From Mesodorylaimus sp. YZB2_4 (Eukaryota; Nematoda; Enoplea; Dorylaimida; Dorylaimidae): a stretch of DNA of 64,000 bases. Each line of letters opens with the position of its first letter. Positions within the stretch are counted from its first letter, which is position 1. Of the stretch, positions 23,270-34,703 are shown in pieces. The position numbers were made by a program, and so were the translations under genes. The DNA lies in assembly GCA_030248295.1 (NCBI GenBank), contig JASANH010000092.1:25070-89069 (forward strand), written 5' to 3'. The notes under the pieces are model-generated. The model had not been told where the DNA came from. It searched no databases and saw nothing but the letters and a program-made list of their open reading frames with translations.

Positions 23270-24065
23270 CGCCAGTCGCATCTTGCAAAGAGTTCAACTC
23301 TCAACTATGTGCTGCTGTGACATAGCTATCATTTTTCGACGAGTGCTTCGTAAGCATGCAAACCGCCTTCCTATTGCATTATATTTAGCGTGCATCATCT
23401 CCAACCCAACCTCGGCAATGAGCCAGACAGTCTCATTCTTTGACGCCCACTTTGGAACTGGTTGACCAACAGATGTGTTTTGGTAGTCACTGTCAGGTCC
23501 TTCATATCAAGCTGTTCGAACACGCGCCCATACTCAGCGCAAAGCTCACGATCAGCCAAATCGTGCACTTCAGACGGAGTTAAAAAGTGGGAACTATTCA
23601 TCAACTCAACAATCCGACCTAATGTTTTCAACAGTTGTATAATGACTGGGCGATTTTTTTATTCTGAGCTAGCGGTTTTCAAGCACTCGGTTATCACGCG
23701 CGGACCCTCTCCTACTAATAACTTTCTTATCTGATTGCCGACAAGGCAACCACCATGATACGCCTGGCGATCCACACCCAAAATTTTCAAAGCCTCGTTA
23801 AATTTTTTTGTGGCTACTCCTTGGCCCCTTTTTAAGACGTTCTTAAACTTTGTGACCTCTTCCTGTACTGGACAAATCTGCCAATTACTTTTGAGTTTTT
23901 TTCAAGCTTTCGTAACGATCAAAAGCGTCCTTCAGAAGATCTTTTGGTGTCGAATGTCGGGACTCACAAATAGGACACCGCCACTTCTGCATGCTATTAC
24001 TTCAAAATTTTCTTGATTCGTCACGTCCGATCATCAAACAACACTCCAGGTGAAACTACCTGCGG
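23270..24065 (-). pseudogene. Element C: C-terminal part of the OTU-type TE gene, downstream of the Element B insertion
   Basis: In order along the minus strand are a CPICESRHSTPKDLLKDAF zinc-like segment (about 23,920-23,990), ILGVDRQAYHGGCLVGNQI (about 23,760), SSHFLTPSEVHDLADREL, TKTHLLVNQF, and MMHAKYNAIGRRF (about 23,370). The pattern 'aYhGg..GNq', 'LT..Ev..L', 'tKtHlL' and 'E..H...N..gRR' is known from an invertebrate TE protein family that also carries the GGDxGG and PGLH blocks found at 30.5-31.4 kb. At least three frameshifts or stops break it. It resumes where the 30.5 kb frame stops, with Element B between the halves. Confidence 0.65.
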
Positions 24066-24074
24066 CAATGGTCC

Positions 24075-24335
24075 CTAGATTCCCCAATCCATCAGAATCC
24101 ATCGTGGATCCACCAAAATCCACGTGGATCCATCATTTTCCAGCCTGTCCACGTGGATCCATCCCATTCCAGTTGGATTCCAAGAGCATTCCACTCGGAA
24201 TTTCCTGGAATCCACGTGGAACAACGCGCAATCCATGGTGGAATCCACCGTGGACTATTCAATGGATCCAATTGGATTTCGCCCTGCATCCATCTTCATC
24301 CAAGTGGAATCCACCTCGATCCAAATGGACCAAGT
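24075..24335. repeat. Element B left subterminal repeat array
   Basis: Roughly a dozen partly overlapping copies of TGGATCCA, TGGAATCCAC and CCACGTGGATCC occur in both orientations. They lie just downstream of the transposase stop codon (24415). Arrays like this flank CACTA elements and bind the TnpA-type protein. Confidence 0.82.
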
Positions 24336-24414
24336 GAAACTGAGATTTCTTATCTGTGTTCTAAAACTGAAAGCGACGACAAAAGTTCATTTCAATACAC
24401 AATTTATTGTAAAA

Positions 24415-27400
24415 TCAGTCATGCTCGAAAGGTAAAACATCGGAAACTACAAGTCGATCTTTCGATTCCACCAAAACAGCGCTACACAAAACGTCAGTCA
24501 TTGGAAGGATAACAAAGACTCCTGACTTTTCGACCACCTGGAAAAATGATCCATAAATACGATCATCGTACGCAGAGAACAAAAATTCATTTTCTGGCTG
24601 TTCAACTTCCAAGATAATAGTGGGCGCAACAGTTTCGAACTTTTCCACCAGCAAAAAGACATCACCCCGTACAGACAAAAACACTTTCACCTCGCCGTAA
24701 GCTTCGCGCAGTTCTGCTTCGTACCTGTGGTACTTAATAATACTTGCAGTTTTCTCGGAATACGATGTTGAGTGGAGAATTTCCGAACCAATTGCAGCAC
24801 GTGAAGAGAACGAATACTCTTCTTTTCCATAAGCAGGAAACTGGCCAGTCAAATATACCCAGAACTCTTCGTAATTGGCCCGACTGGTATCTTTTAATAA
24901 TCGATACCTGAAGAAAGGGGGTATAAAGTAAATCATATTTAAAAAAAGAATAAATTACCATTTATCTTCCGATCTCAGAGACCATCGATGATGTAAATTC
25001 GGCAAGATTTCTTTGACAATGTCTGAAAGCGGTAGTTGCTCGCGAGTTCTTTCCGCCAGGTGCTTGTAAGATGCCTTTTGAATAGCGAAACGGCGACTGA
25101 GCTGATCTAAAGCCCCTTTGGAAGCTTTTATGTACCTGAAACTCAGAAGTTGTTTTTCAGCATTCTATCGCTCAGACCTGATTTATTTAATATTAAAGTA
25201 AATCACCCCATCAGTTCATTGCCCAAGACTAGTTAGATTCAAGTATTGTAATAAACTCCATTATTTTCTTACACTAACTACATATTGAAACTCTCTTATT
25301 CGTCTACCTCGAAAAATGGGTATTAAATCCTTCGAAAGCAAACGTGCTTATTGCCCACAATGGTCCAAACTGCTGCACTTGGGCGGGAAGATGCTGCACT
25401 GCATGCGAATTGAACTTTTGGGAACTTTCATGGCATAATACTGGAATCAGAGTCTGCCAAATATCAATTAGTCGCTTCGCCTTGTCGATATCAAGTTTCG
25501 TTACAACGGGCTTTGAGAGCAGCCTAAAAAGTTGGCAATGGAGTCCAAGAAGGAAGTCGATCAGGAAGTTGAATACACAAAGCCCTGATTCTCACCTGAT
25601 TGCATGAATATAAATGGCAATCCAATGCCAGTGGTCTGGACAGGTTTGCATGAACGGCGCCGCTATCGGGAGAATGGCGTAATGGAGCAGATTTTTGATT
25701 TCTGACGCCTTGAAGCTACCGATGGATAGTAAACTAGGAATTTTCCGGTTAAAATAGTGAGGAAACCGGATTTTCCTAATAGCCGCGTCGAGATCGGATA
25801 ATAACTGTTTACCAAAAATAACTGTCCATTTCTGAGGTTGACCTAGCCAGTCCAGAAGAAGTGATTGCAGATAAACCCTTCAAACATTAAAAAAAAGAAC
25901 AGAGCAAAACATACTTGTGAAAAGGCGACTAAACATCAGCTGAGCGTTTCCACGATAAATCAAATGCATTCCATCAAATAAATTGACGCTGGCTGGATTG
26001 CAAATACGTGAGAGCGGGCTGATCTCTTTCACACCAAAGAAATCGTTCTTGGAAACCGAACGAGATAAAAGAGACCACGCTTCTTCATAAAAGGCCTCGT
26101 CCTTTTCTACTGGCTCTGGATCCAGCTTGGGCCATAAGCACATAGTGCCTTTCCGCTGACCAGGGTGCCGGCAACGGATACATCCGAAATCACCTAAACC
26201 AACAAAAGCATTAATTGGTCATGGCCACAAACGGAGAAGGAACGATGCTTACCATTGAATTGTTTGACGCCCCATATTGACGCCTGAGCGGGCAAATCAA
26301 AAATTGTGGCCAATAGCTCAACAGTGACGGTGACGACTTTGTCGGCAATTCGTAAAATAAATCCATCTTTCATTGACTCCAATTCGGCTATAATGGGTGG
26401 CAAAAATCTTTTCCAATCAGGCTTTGATTTTTCTCCCCGTCCAACCCAAAATCCGAGCACAATGGCATTTTCTGCAGCAACTCGAATGGTCGGGGCCAAT
26501 TCACCAATTATTGCGACACATAGCCAAAAACTGCTCCGACCAACCTTGAAAGCCTGAGCCCCATCTGATGACAAAATCAAACTAATACGAAGAGTGTTCC
26601 CGTTCGGGTTTTTTCCGAATTTCGAATAAGCCGGCGTCGATGGAATATCCCCCACATCGTCGCAACCTGGGATCGAAACACAGGATGACAAGAATCGAGT
26701 GATGTCGGAAAAATGAGTACGGACAATAGACTCGATTTGTGGCCTGATTTCCATGATCGAAAAACTGCAGGCATGTTGTTTTTGACCATAAAAAGGACAT
26801 GACGATTTCGAGCAAATGTCAAATAATTTGGTGAGAATCTCATCGCAGTTCTTGCTGGAGCAGATGAACACCTTTGTGAGACCGAAGTCTGAAGGGACCA
26901 AAGCTTTAATAACGTCGTCGTATGAAATCGGTGCGACGTTACTATTCGGGAGTGCGATCCTTAATAATTTGCAAAAACCACTCATAGCCGTATCAGGAAG
27001 CTTGTGAACAATCTGCGTGGCCCCCAATAATGCATGCAAATCGCAGCTTGTTAGCTTGCAGATTTCGTTTGGTGAAATTCTTCGCCATATCGGTTCTTGA
27101 TTTTCTTCAAGATCATCGCTCTCGTGTAATTCCTTTTTTTCTACGGATGAGTCATCACCACTTGATAAAACGTTTTCTTCTACATAATTCTCAGAGTCCA
27201 TTCCATCGAAAAATGGCGAGAAATCATAATTTGAATTTTCGTAATTAAAAGAGTCCATAGAAGCAACATTCAAGGCTAACTTTGGAGTGGAAGCACGAAA
27301 ATCGTCTCTCGGTCTATTGACAGTCTCGCCGAGATCATCGTCAGCAAGTTCCGACTCTGAATAAGCAGCTTGAGTCGCTTGAATTTTTTGGATTTTTCGA

Positions 27401-27423
27401 CGAAGTTGTTGATCTTTTGGCAT
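24415..27423 (-). CDS. tnp2-type (CACTA/EnSpm) transposase of Element B, six exons
   Basis: Exons: 27423-26253, 26193-25915, 25877-25596, 25523-25308, 25135-24959 and 24907-24415 (TGA). Exon 1 has an acidic N-terminus, a Cys-rich stretch (CSSKNCDEIL, CSKSSCPFYG) and the catalytic-region blocks ISLILSSDGAQAFK and SFWLCVAIIGELAP. These match the SxDG and W....ELP patterns of the tnp2 family. Exon 2 opens DFGCIRCRHPGQRKG (the zinc-like C..C..HpG block) and has FDGMHLIYRGN. Exon 3 has FKASEIKNLLHYAILPI, and exon 4 AQVQQFGPLWAIS and FEGFNTHFSR. Introns are 37-172 nt. The exon 2/3 join is unresolved: splicing there shifts the frame by one, while reading through keeps the frame but meets one TGA (25882-25880). 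Apart from that the gene is open and the ends are present, so the copy is young. Confidence 0.85.
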
Positions 27424-27906
27424 TCTGAACAGCTATCCAAAAGAATATTTTTCAATGCCAGAAGTGCCGAACTAGCCCGCTTCGACAGCAACAAGATAAG
27501 GTATTTTTTCGCCAGTCGAATTCCAATCAATAAGTCAAGAACATGGATTTACTACAGTAGTAAATCCAATCCATGGTCATGGAGTAGTAAATCAATGGTC
27601 AAGAACGCCAAACACTGCAATTTTCGCGCGCTTTGCAGACAACTCACGCTATTGAGATAAGCAGCCAGCCAGTGTGCGCAAAGCGAATTTCCGCAGATTT
27701 TTTGGCGGCCTTTTTTGGCGTCGGTTTTTGAAAAAAATCTGGAGACTGGAGCTGACGAAACTAATCATCGTCAAAGCAAATTGGTCGTTTTAAAATACTT
27801 TTTGGAAAAGCAGAATACCGGTATTAATTTCTATTCGCTCCCGGGTGCCGGTTTTAGCAGCCGACTTCAGATTTTTGAGTTAGGCCATACGTTTACATTC
27901 AATTTC

Positions 27907-30034
27907 ATGATGTCTCAGCGTTTACCACGTAAGTACTTACGGCCTACTTATATTTGTACTTCGAAATTTTTGTTAGGCTTCCAGACTTGTTTCTAAAGCT
28001 GGTTTTTTTCAGGAAATAAATACAAATATTTTGTTGCTATTGAAACTGTACCGAATGCAAACAGTCCGTGGCCAAATAAGTATGTGATTTCGGAAAAACT
28101 GGACGATCCAAACTTATTTCCGAATGATGATCGTATTGCGCCATTGAGAGAACGTCAACTTTTGACGACTGGCGAATTCGTCAATATCAATTGGCCTTTT
28201 AAATTGCATTGATTTTGTGTTAGGGTGATATCATATGTAGCCTGTAGTGGTAGAATATTGGTAAGACTTTAGGGATACAAGGTTACCTTTGTAGCCTCTT
28301 TGGCAAAAAAATATGTTCTCCTTTAAATCCAGAAGAACTCTGCTCTAAATCCTCTAAAACCTCCTTTGAATTCATAAAGTCAGCCTGATGGGAACCCTGG
28401 AAATAATCCTGCCAAGGTTTTTTTCTGACAATGCAGATATGGATCCCGACAAGGCTCATGAAGCGCAAGCTCAGTTGGAAAAGCAGTTTTTGGAAGAGTC
28501 AAAGGAACGCGCGAACCGATCGTCTGCCGACGATGACAGTGATCAGGAGGACGGCAACGAATCAGAAAAGCCTTCAGAAGAAGACGATGAAGTATCTGGT
28601 GGAAGTGAGTAAATTTGTCACTTATCACATAGTACTTATTTCATCATCAGAAGTCACACTTATCACATAGTGCTCATTTAGAATATGAGATCGTCGAAAG
28701 AGTGGGTAGAAAGTAACTCTTGTCCATATTTCTGACCATTTACAGCTGTCGCGTCGCCAGTGCCTAAGAAACGACGAAGGAAGTCTGCCGTCTGTGCATC
28801 AATCTCAAACGAGACGTCAAAGGAGATTTTATGCCTCTTGCGAGATATCAAAGCGAAGGTGGATGCGCACGATGTTGATATTAAATCGATGAAAAAAGAT
28901 GTCCAAGGCTTCAAAACTTCCATGGGAAATTTCACGAAAAAGCAAGACTCAACAGCCCGAAAGGCTCAAGAAATTAAAGGATTGTTGTCGAAAAAGGTAA
29001 CGAGACTTATCTTTTGGTTTCTGTCTATGCAAAGGTTATATTGTTTCAGGTTGGTTCGAGCGGTCCCAACACTAACCACGACGTGACAGAACTTTTTGAC
29101 AATACCACGGAGTCTTTAATTTACATGGGGCGCAGTATCAATACGGAAATCAATGAATTTTTCAAAAAAATTCTCATCTCTCCGACGATGATTTCTGTAA
29201 AAAAGTTAGTATTTCAAATTACTTAGTGCTAAATACAATCTGTATGTAAGTTTTATACTTTTAACTGACAAGGAGATTTTTAGCTTGGCGAATATTTCTA
29301 TGGCGACGATCTTTACTTCTGGATGTTCGATACTAAGGCTACTTCGAAGAAGGAAGTCCGAAAACCAATCAAGGAGCGCGATCCAGAAGGTGACGAAGTT
29401 GTGGCAAGTAAGCGAATTTTCCACAAGTTTTTTTAACCATCAAAACCAAGAAAGCGTTCGTTTCAGAGATTCTAAAAAAGTATTTTAATTTGATCCTGTG
29501 GCCAAAAAATCCGAAAAATGTCGAAATTTCCACGGAACTGGCGAACGGGCCAGATCCAGCAAAACGCGTTCAGTTATTGTCGAGCCTGGAGATACAGCGT
29601 GGCGATGCTTTCGATTTGTGGTCGCCCGTCGCGTACTCATACATGAATAAATGGGGCGGCGAAGCCAGGAGACAGTAAGTATTTTTAAAGTTTGCTTTAG
29701 AAACTGGTGTGAGACCAAACTAAGGTGCACGACATAGAATATTCCATATCGTGCAGACGTACAGTAGTCCCTGAATGTATGCACTGTACAGGAAAAGATG
29801 AAGATGTTAAAACCGGCCGCTAGCACCTTAATAGTGTTTTGGTTTTTTCCTTTTAGCATCACTCCGTCTTGGTGGACTGAATCTCTATTTGGTCGTTCGG
29901 TCGCTGATGCCAGTTCAGTCAAGCCACCAGATTATGACGCAGATGCAGATAATGAATGGCGAAAGCACTTGTTGGCAGTCAAGAAACATCCAAATCGTCC
30001 AAACAATACTTTCCTGCCTGAATTGCGTGAGTGA
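27907..30034 (+). CDS. Element B accessory gene (TnpA-like role?), nuclear coiled-coil protein, eight exons
   Basis: Exons: about 27907-27928, 28013-~28210, ~28436-28604, 28746-28996, 29050-29196, 29284-29407, 29467-29674 and 29857-30034 (TGA). From exon 3 onward all joins are GT-AG and keep phase. Exon 2 has a beta-rich segment (KYFVAIETVP, LLTTGEFVNINW). Exon 3 is very acidic. Exon 4 has a nuclear signal (PKKRRRK) followed by a coiled coil (LLRDIKAKVDAHDVDIKSMK). Exons 6-7 have LGEYFYGDDLYFWMF and VVAKILKKYFNLI, loosely like a BEN-type helical domain, and exon 8 ends in a basic tail. The junction between exons 2 and 3 is uncertain (frame closed at 28212). The gene is transcribed away from the transposase. 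By analogy with TnpA it may bind the subterminal arrays; this is inference. Confidence 0.72.
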
Positions 30035-30309
30035 GTGACTAATTGATCGATCCTTGGTGGCGATTTTTTGAGATTTTTTCGTTAAGCAGTATTAGCATGT
30101 CTAACAGTCGGCGTGAATTTTGTAGGCTGACTGATTTCATTGAAGCGTTTTAATCTGATGGATCTGATATCGATATCTAGATTGATTGCTTTATAAAACA
30201 ATATATTGACTGGTTGCCTTGCTCGTATGGAAGCTGTGTAGGTGGTCCAGAAAGACAAAAAATGGAGGGAGAATGCAGAAATTTCCACAATAATCCAATT
30301 GGAATTTAA

Positions 30310-30445
30310 TGTTTTTCCACAGTGGATCCACGTGGACACGTTTGCTTTCCACTGTGGATTCCAGGTGGATCGAGGCGTGGATCTCTGCGGATCCGCTGCT
30401 TTTTGACGTGGAATCCACCTGGATTCCACAGTGGAATGCCTGATT
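30310..30445. repeat. Element B right subterminal repeat array
   Basis: GTGGATCCACGTGG, CCACTGTGGATTCC, GTGGATCG and TGGAATCCACCTGG motifs cluster here, matching the kind of array at 24,075-24,335. The accessory gene ends about 280 bp upstream. Confidence 0.82.
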
Positions 30446-30466
30446 TTGGGAATCTGGGTCACATTG

Positions 30467-31784
30467 GGTCTCATGTCCAAGCAATGTGGTCTCCTCAGAG
30501 ACGCAAACAACAGCCGCACAGGTTTCCTCGCTAATCGAGGCAGTCGACGTCCTAGTGTACCTTGCCTTCGACTGTTGCACTGCCCTCGCAATGGCATCCT
30601 TAACTTGGATAAACTGCTCAAGTTGAAGCTGGCCTTTTGAAACTTTCTTTTCTTTTTTACGAGCGTGCTTACAAAGCTCTTTGAACTTCCGCTGCGCTTG
30701 CTCGTCGATGCCAAGATCACATTAAAAACATAAATTTTCAATCATATCCACGAGATTTTTGCCTGAATCCAACATCATGTGGAGTCCCGGCAAGACAATG
30801 CCATCGATCGGAATAGGTATGATAGGCTGCGCCTCCAAACCCGTCGCTTTTTTCAAGCGCTGTCATACTGTCCAGTAATTCCCAGTCCTTCAAGAATCGC
30901 GGGGAGGCGGACGAGAGCTTATCAAACACGCCTGGAGACACACGCTTCATATCCTGGAGCTTGACATGACATACTGGACATGGCTCAGTCGAAGATGCGA
31001 AAGCTAAGCCATACATGCTGCAAATAAACTTGCGGTCACCGAATAACCATAACCGAATTGGTGCATCAAATGTTTCACATTCAGGCGGCCTACCCTCGTC
31101 ATGAGAATTGTTTGCAGCTCTCACCAGCTTCGTGACAGGTCATTTCAATCTCGTCAATTCTTTCCACTTTAACTCATATATGGATAACACAGACCTAAGA
31201 TTACTCTCGCTCTCGTCGCCGTCGTACATAACTAGAAGCTTCAAACTAGCGTAACTGCTTGGATTTGACGAATTCCTAAACGTGATGACGATTTTAGTCA
31301 ATCCACCACCACGATCGCCACCCATACCTAACCAGATCTCATTGTTAAAGATTGGATCATCGACCAAGCCCTGGAATTCTTTACATCGTTAAAAAGATTC
31401 TTTCACGAAATCGATTTGGGAAGGCGCCCTGAAACAAAAACGCTCCCCAACTGCATCCACGCCGTCCTCCTTTTTTTCACGCGAAGGCATGAAGTCGTAA
31501 CGCATCGATATTTGTAGTCCTACTGCCTCAATTTCCTTTCTGACCAGACCTTCTCCTGGGAAAATGTTTGGACCTAACCGATTTAACTTTGTTCGGAACA
31601 AGCGCAGCTGTCTCCACGTAAAGTTAATTTCACACATTATCTCTAAACACTGTGATGATGACAATTTCCTCGGCGCGAACAGAAGACTTTCGTCATCATC
31701 CCTTAGGGCCTCCAGCACAGCGCGATCCCTTTTTAGATAATCCAAAACTGTTGCCGTTTTTTGCGCAGCGGAGTCGTCACCCAA
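30467..31784 (-). pseudogene. Element C: middle part of the TE gene, cut by Element B
   Basis: Successive minus-strand blocks in changing frames carry: FTWRQLRLFRTKLNRLG (31,784-31,389); IWLGMGGDRGGGLTKIVI and VMYDGDESESNL (31,367-31,140); RLWLFGDRKFICSMYGLA with EPCPVCH (31,124-30,880); VLPGLHMMLDSGKNL (about 30,800); and a long basic/coiled region running to 30467, where Element B begins at a codon boundary. The combination GGDxGG, GDxKF...Y, a CxxC pair and PGLHxxL is shared by an unclassified invertebrate TE protein family. Several frameshifts and at least two stops make it a pseudogene. Confidence 0.65.
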
Positions 31785-32032
31785 AAGGATGTTTAATACA
31801 CCCTACAAAACTTCTAAGCGCCGCTGCAGCGTCTTTTTTGCAGCTTCCGTCGACGGGACCTTACTGTCAGGTATTGGGACATAGAGTCGAAAAGATTTAG
31901 AACTGTTATCTCGAATTTTCAAGCAGTCGCTGTCTGCAACCTGTCGTACATCGAACTCCGTTGATCCACTTCTTTGGTCTGACGACCCTACATTCAGCCG
32001 CCTTTTCCAGCTCCTGCACTTGTTTATTTAAC

Positions 32033-33238
32033 TCAAAGTTGTGCCTGGACAGTGCCTTCATTTTTTTGCGTCATAGAAGCCACTTCGTTTTGAAGGACGT
32101 AAACTTTTTGCATAGCCTGCACTCTGGTTGAGTCGATCGGTGCGGAAACTGACGTCCTAAGAGGAACTGGCAATACACCTGGGCTGACAGTTAGATCAGG
32201 AGCAGGAGAAAAAGGACTAATACTCAATGGCGAGGTAGCTGGCCGATTTCCACTTTTTATAAACATGGCCTCATAGTGATCCCCAGTCGCTTGAGGCGAG
32301 CACATCATGACTACAGTCACAGGAGGATCTCCCACTACGTCCCACTCGGCCTCGGTATGGAACAGAGGACAGTGGTGGTACACATCGTACAAGTTGTTGC
32401 GACAATGTTCGCGCTTTTTGAAAACGTAGATAGGACTTTGAAACAAGGTCGCAGCAACCAGTACCTCAACGCAAGAACCTTTGCCAGAGCGAACAAGGCC
32501 TGTCTCATTTATGTAGTCTGACGGAGTCCTGCCATCCAAAAGTTTGCTCACAGCGTCATTGGCCAACGCGTATGTCATAAAAAACGATTTCATGGCTGAC
32601 CTAATATCCATCTGCGTGGTGCATCGTCCACTAGGGCTTGGTTTCAGGAAACTAGCCAACGCCAAATACAGGCTGCTGCTGTCAGAAGAAGGAATAGCCA
32701 GAATCGAGTACTGCGAAAAACTGTGCTGAAATCCTGGGCATATTTCAACAAATCGTGAATCCTGCATGCTAGTTGAAAGATTAGGAAGCAGCCCGTGTTT
32801 CCCTGAGGTCTGAATCCGCATTCGTTTCAGTTTAACAGACACTTCTTGAGCCGGTCCTACCAAGTCCAGAGAAGATCCCTCGACGTCCTGCGCTGGCCCT
32901 ACCAAGTCCAGAGGAGATCCCTCGACACCCTGCGCTAGTCTCACCATATTCAGAGAAGCCGTCTCGAAGTCGTGTTCCAGTCCACGCGAGACCTGAGCAG
33001 TCTCTTCATCAAACATCACGTGCGGAACATCTTGACTGATGCTCTGAGTACACGAAACTAACATAGAGGATTGGCCAACCTTTGGGATCGCAGCCATAGT
33101 GACTTCCTTCTCATTATGGCCTTCCTTTCCCTCCTTTCTACCACCCAAAGCCCTTTGAGCAGCAAGTGCCAACAAATGTTGCTTCTGGCGCTTTGGAGGC
33201 ATTGCAAAGGTACTGCCCACGACTGCACCTACGCACAA
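32033..33238 (-). CDS. Element C: N-terminal part with OTU-like protease domain (catalytic Cys replaced)
   Basis: A 401-codon open frame. Residues 10-130 are low-complexity with a duplicated 17-residue Pro/Gly/Asp unit (LDLVGPAQDVEGSS type). Residues about 165-335 follow the OTU cysteine-protease layout: a SDSSSLYLALASFL segment where DGNCLFRA is expected, a helix beginning DIRSAMKSFF, the GSCVEVLVAATLFQSPIYVF block, and GDHYEAMF near the end with the His-x-Tyr. The nucleophile position is Ser rather than Cys, so it may be inactive as a peptidase or simply decayed. OTU domains occur in several TE and viral polyproteins. It lies upstream of the GGDRGG blocks on the same strand, so I treat it as the start of the same gene. 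Confidence 0.6.
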   Translation of the reverse strand: MCVGAVVGSTFAMPPKRQKQHLLALAAQRALGGRKEGKEGHNEKEVTMAAIPKVGQSSMLVSCTQSISQDVPHVMFDEETAQVSRGLEHDFETASLNMVRLAQGVEGSPLDLVGPAQDVEGSSLDLVGPAQEVSVKLKRMRIQTSGKHGLLPNLSTSMQDSRFVEICPGFQHSFSQYSILAIPSSDSSSLYLALASFLKPSPSGRCTTQMDIRSAMKSFFMTYALANDAVSKLLDGRTPSDYINETGLVRSGKGSCVEVLVAATLFQSPIYVFKKREHCRNNLYDVYHHCPLFHTEAEWDVVGDPPVTVVMMCSPQATGDHYEAMFIKSGNRPATSPLSISPFSPAPDLTVSPGVLPVPLRTSVSAPIDSTRVQAMQKVYVLQNEVASMTQKNEGTVQAQL

Positions 33239-33645
33239 ATCTTACAAAGGTACTTACGTAAAGGCTATTTTCTGATACTCGTAGAACGAAAGAAGACGAT
33301 AACTTGCGATCGCGATTACTTGCGCGAAATAGATCTCTCGATTTGAAACCTAACAAGAAGTTAATACTGATATAGTAGAGGCTGCCTACAGTAGGGAATT
33401 CTGAACTCTTTGTTCACCCAGAAAGATAATGTGAAAAATCTTACTTCAATTTGTTCTTCCTGAACATCGAATAGATAATTAACTGAAGACGATCGACCAC
33501 CCAAACGCGCCTAAAACTACCTTCCCATTACTATACCTCCGCACGAATCTTACAAAAGGTACTTACGACAAATTTTCTTCTGTATTATACTTGCCAAACA
33601 AATAATTCGGGACTTTAAACCTAAAGAGAAGTTACTAATTTAGGC
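33232..33645. repeat. Duplicated block with splice-donor-like core (33,232-33,365 and 33,537-33,645)
   Basis: Two direct copies share CAAATCTTACAAAGGTACTTACG-like starts and ends of the type TTAAACCTAA-AGAAGTTA. On the minus strand both contain CGTAAGTACC, a consensus splice donor, so they may be duplicated 5' leader exons of the Element C gene. Confidence 0.55.
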
Positions 33646-33764
33646 ATGGTTAGCTACGCGGGCTTCCAAATAGCTAAGCTAAGCTAAGCTGCCGAGTAAG
33701 CTGAGCTCAAAGCGAGAGAGGCGCCGTGAAAGCGTAAAGTTGAAGAGAGAATGAGGGAACCTAC

Positions 33765-34003
33765 CGCTCAGGCCGATTGACGAGAGGCAACTGAGTAGCC
33801 TGTAAAGCGAGCTTTGTTACACTGTCTTCACTGACAAAACTAAGTGAAGGACCACTTTTGTCAACGACAGAAACGAAGATTGAACCGCCGAGAAGCAAAC
33901 CAGGCATAAAAGGGGAAAGCATTGTAAAGTCACAGATCGGTGATGCTTCTCCTGGGCTGTAATTTTCGCGCTGAATCCATCGCCCTACCAACACTTCGCT
34001 CAC
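33765..34003 (-). CDS. Possible first coding exon of Element C
   Basis: An open frame of 80 codons begins with ATG (MSEVLVGRWIQRENYSPGEA). It runs to a good donor (GTAGGT) near 33,764 instead of needing its stop. The composition is protein-like (SPFMPGLLLGGSIFVSVVD) but I recognise no domain. Its place upstream of the OTU frame on the same strand suggests a 5' exon; this is unproven. Confidence 0.4.
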
Positions 34004-34703
34004 AGATTGTTCAGTTTCTTATAAACTTATAAACTGATTTAATGGTGTTTCTAAGTAAAGTTTTGTTTCCAACCCACCTCTCATCCCAAACAACTAATAG
34101 CGCGCGCTTCACGCGAGCCGGAACCCGAAAAAACTTTTGATTTCCTCGTTGGGCACATATTCTAGTAAAATGTAATAGAGAGATTCAGCTGAAAATCCCT
34201 TCTGTCGGCACAAGCTATTCGTTCAAAGACCAGTGTCCCGAAACTGACTTCTGCGGCGATTACAGTACGCGCAAGGCGAGGCATGAGCAGCTGCCTTCCG
34301 CGGCAGTTGTTACGCTGATGCACCGCCAGCTGTCGCCAGGCCAGCCACTGTGGTTCCGACGCCTCCGCGAGCATCCGTCAACACCTTGGTCGTACTGTAG
34401 ATGACCCGAACCACGTGCATAATTTGATCTCGATGAAAGGACCAGCTGATGGAGCTGTTCCAGATAAAGATTCTGCCTTGCCAGAACCTGCCGCCGCTCC
34501 TTGATGAATCAGCTTCAGCAGAGGACTTGACCGCGGGAGAGTGGAATACATGACAGGGCCCATCGCTACGCGTTCAGCTCTAAAGAGTGTGGCATGAGTT
34601 CTGTCTCAACTTCGACTGCGCAAAAAAATAGAAGAATCGTTGGAAACACTTTATTTTACACCCACGAATGCAGAATTAAATTCTTAATCGAATAAAGAAA
34701 AGT

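Larger units (their letters stand above)
24066..30466. mobile_element. Element B: CACTA/EnSpm-like transposon with two divergent genes, inserted in Element C
   Basis: Both ends carry arrays of GTGGATCCAC/TGGAATCCAC motifs (24,075-24,335 and 30,310-30,445). Outside these lie short inverted ends: left CAATGGTCCCTAGATTCCC, right (minus strand) CAATGTGACCCAGATTCCC. Within are a six-exon tnp2-type transposase on minus and an eight-exon accessory gene on plus, started divergently around 27.4-27.9 kb. On both outer sides the minus strand carries the two halves of the same Element C gene, the right half stopping exactly at 30467. CACTA elements usually leave a 3-bp duplication; here I see only GG/GG, so the exact ends are provisional. 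Confidence 0.78.
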
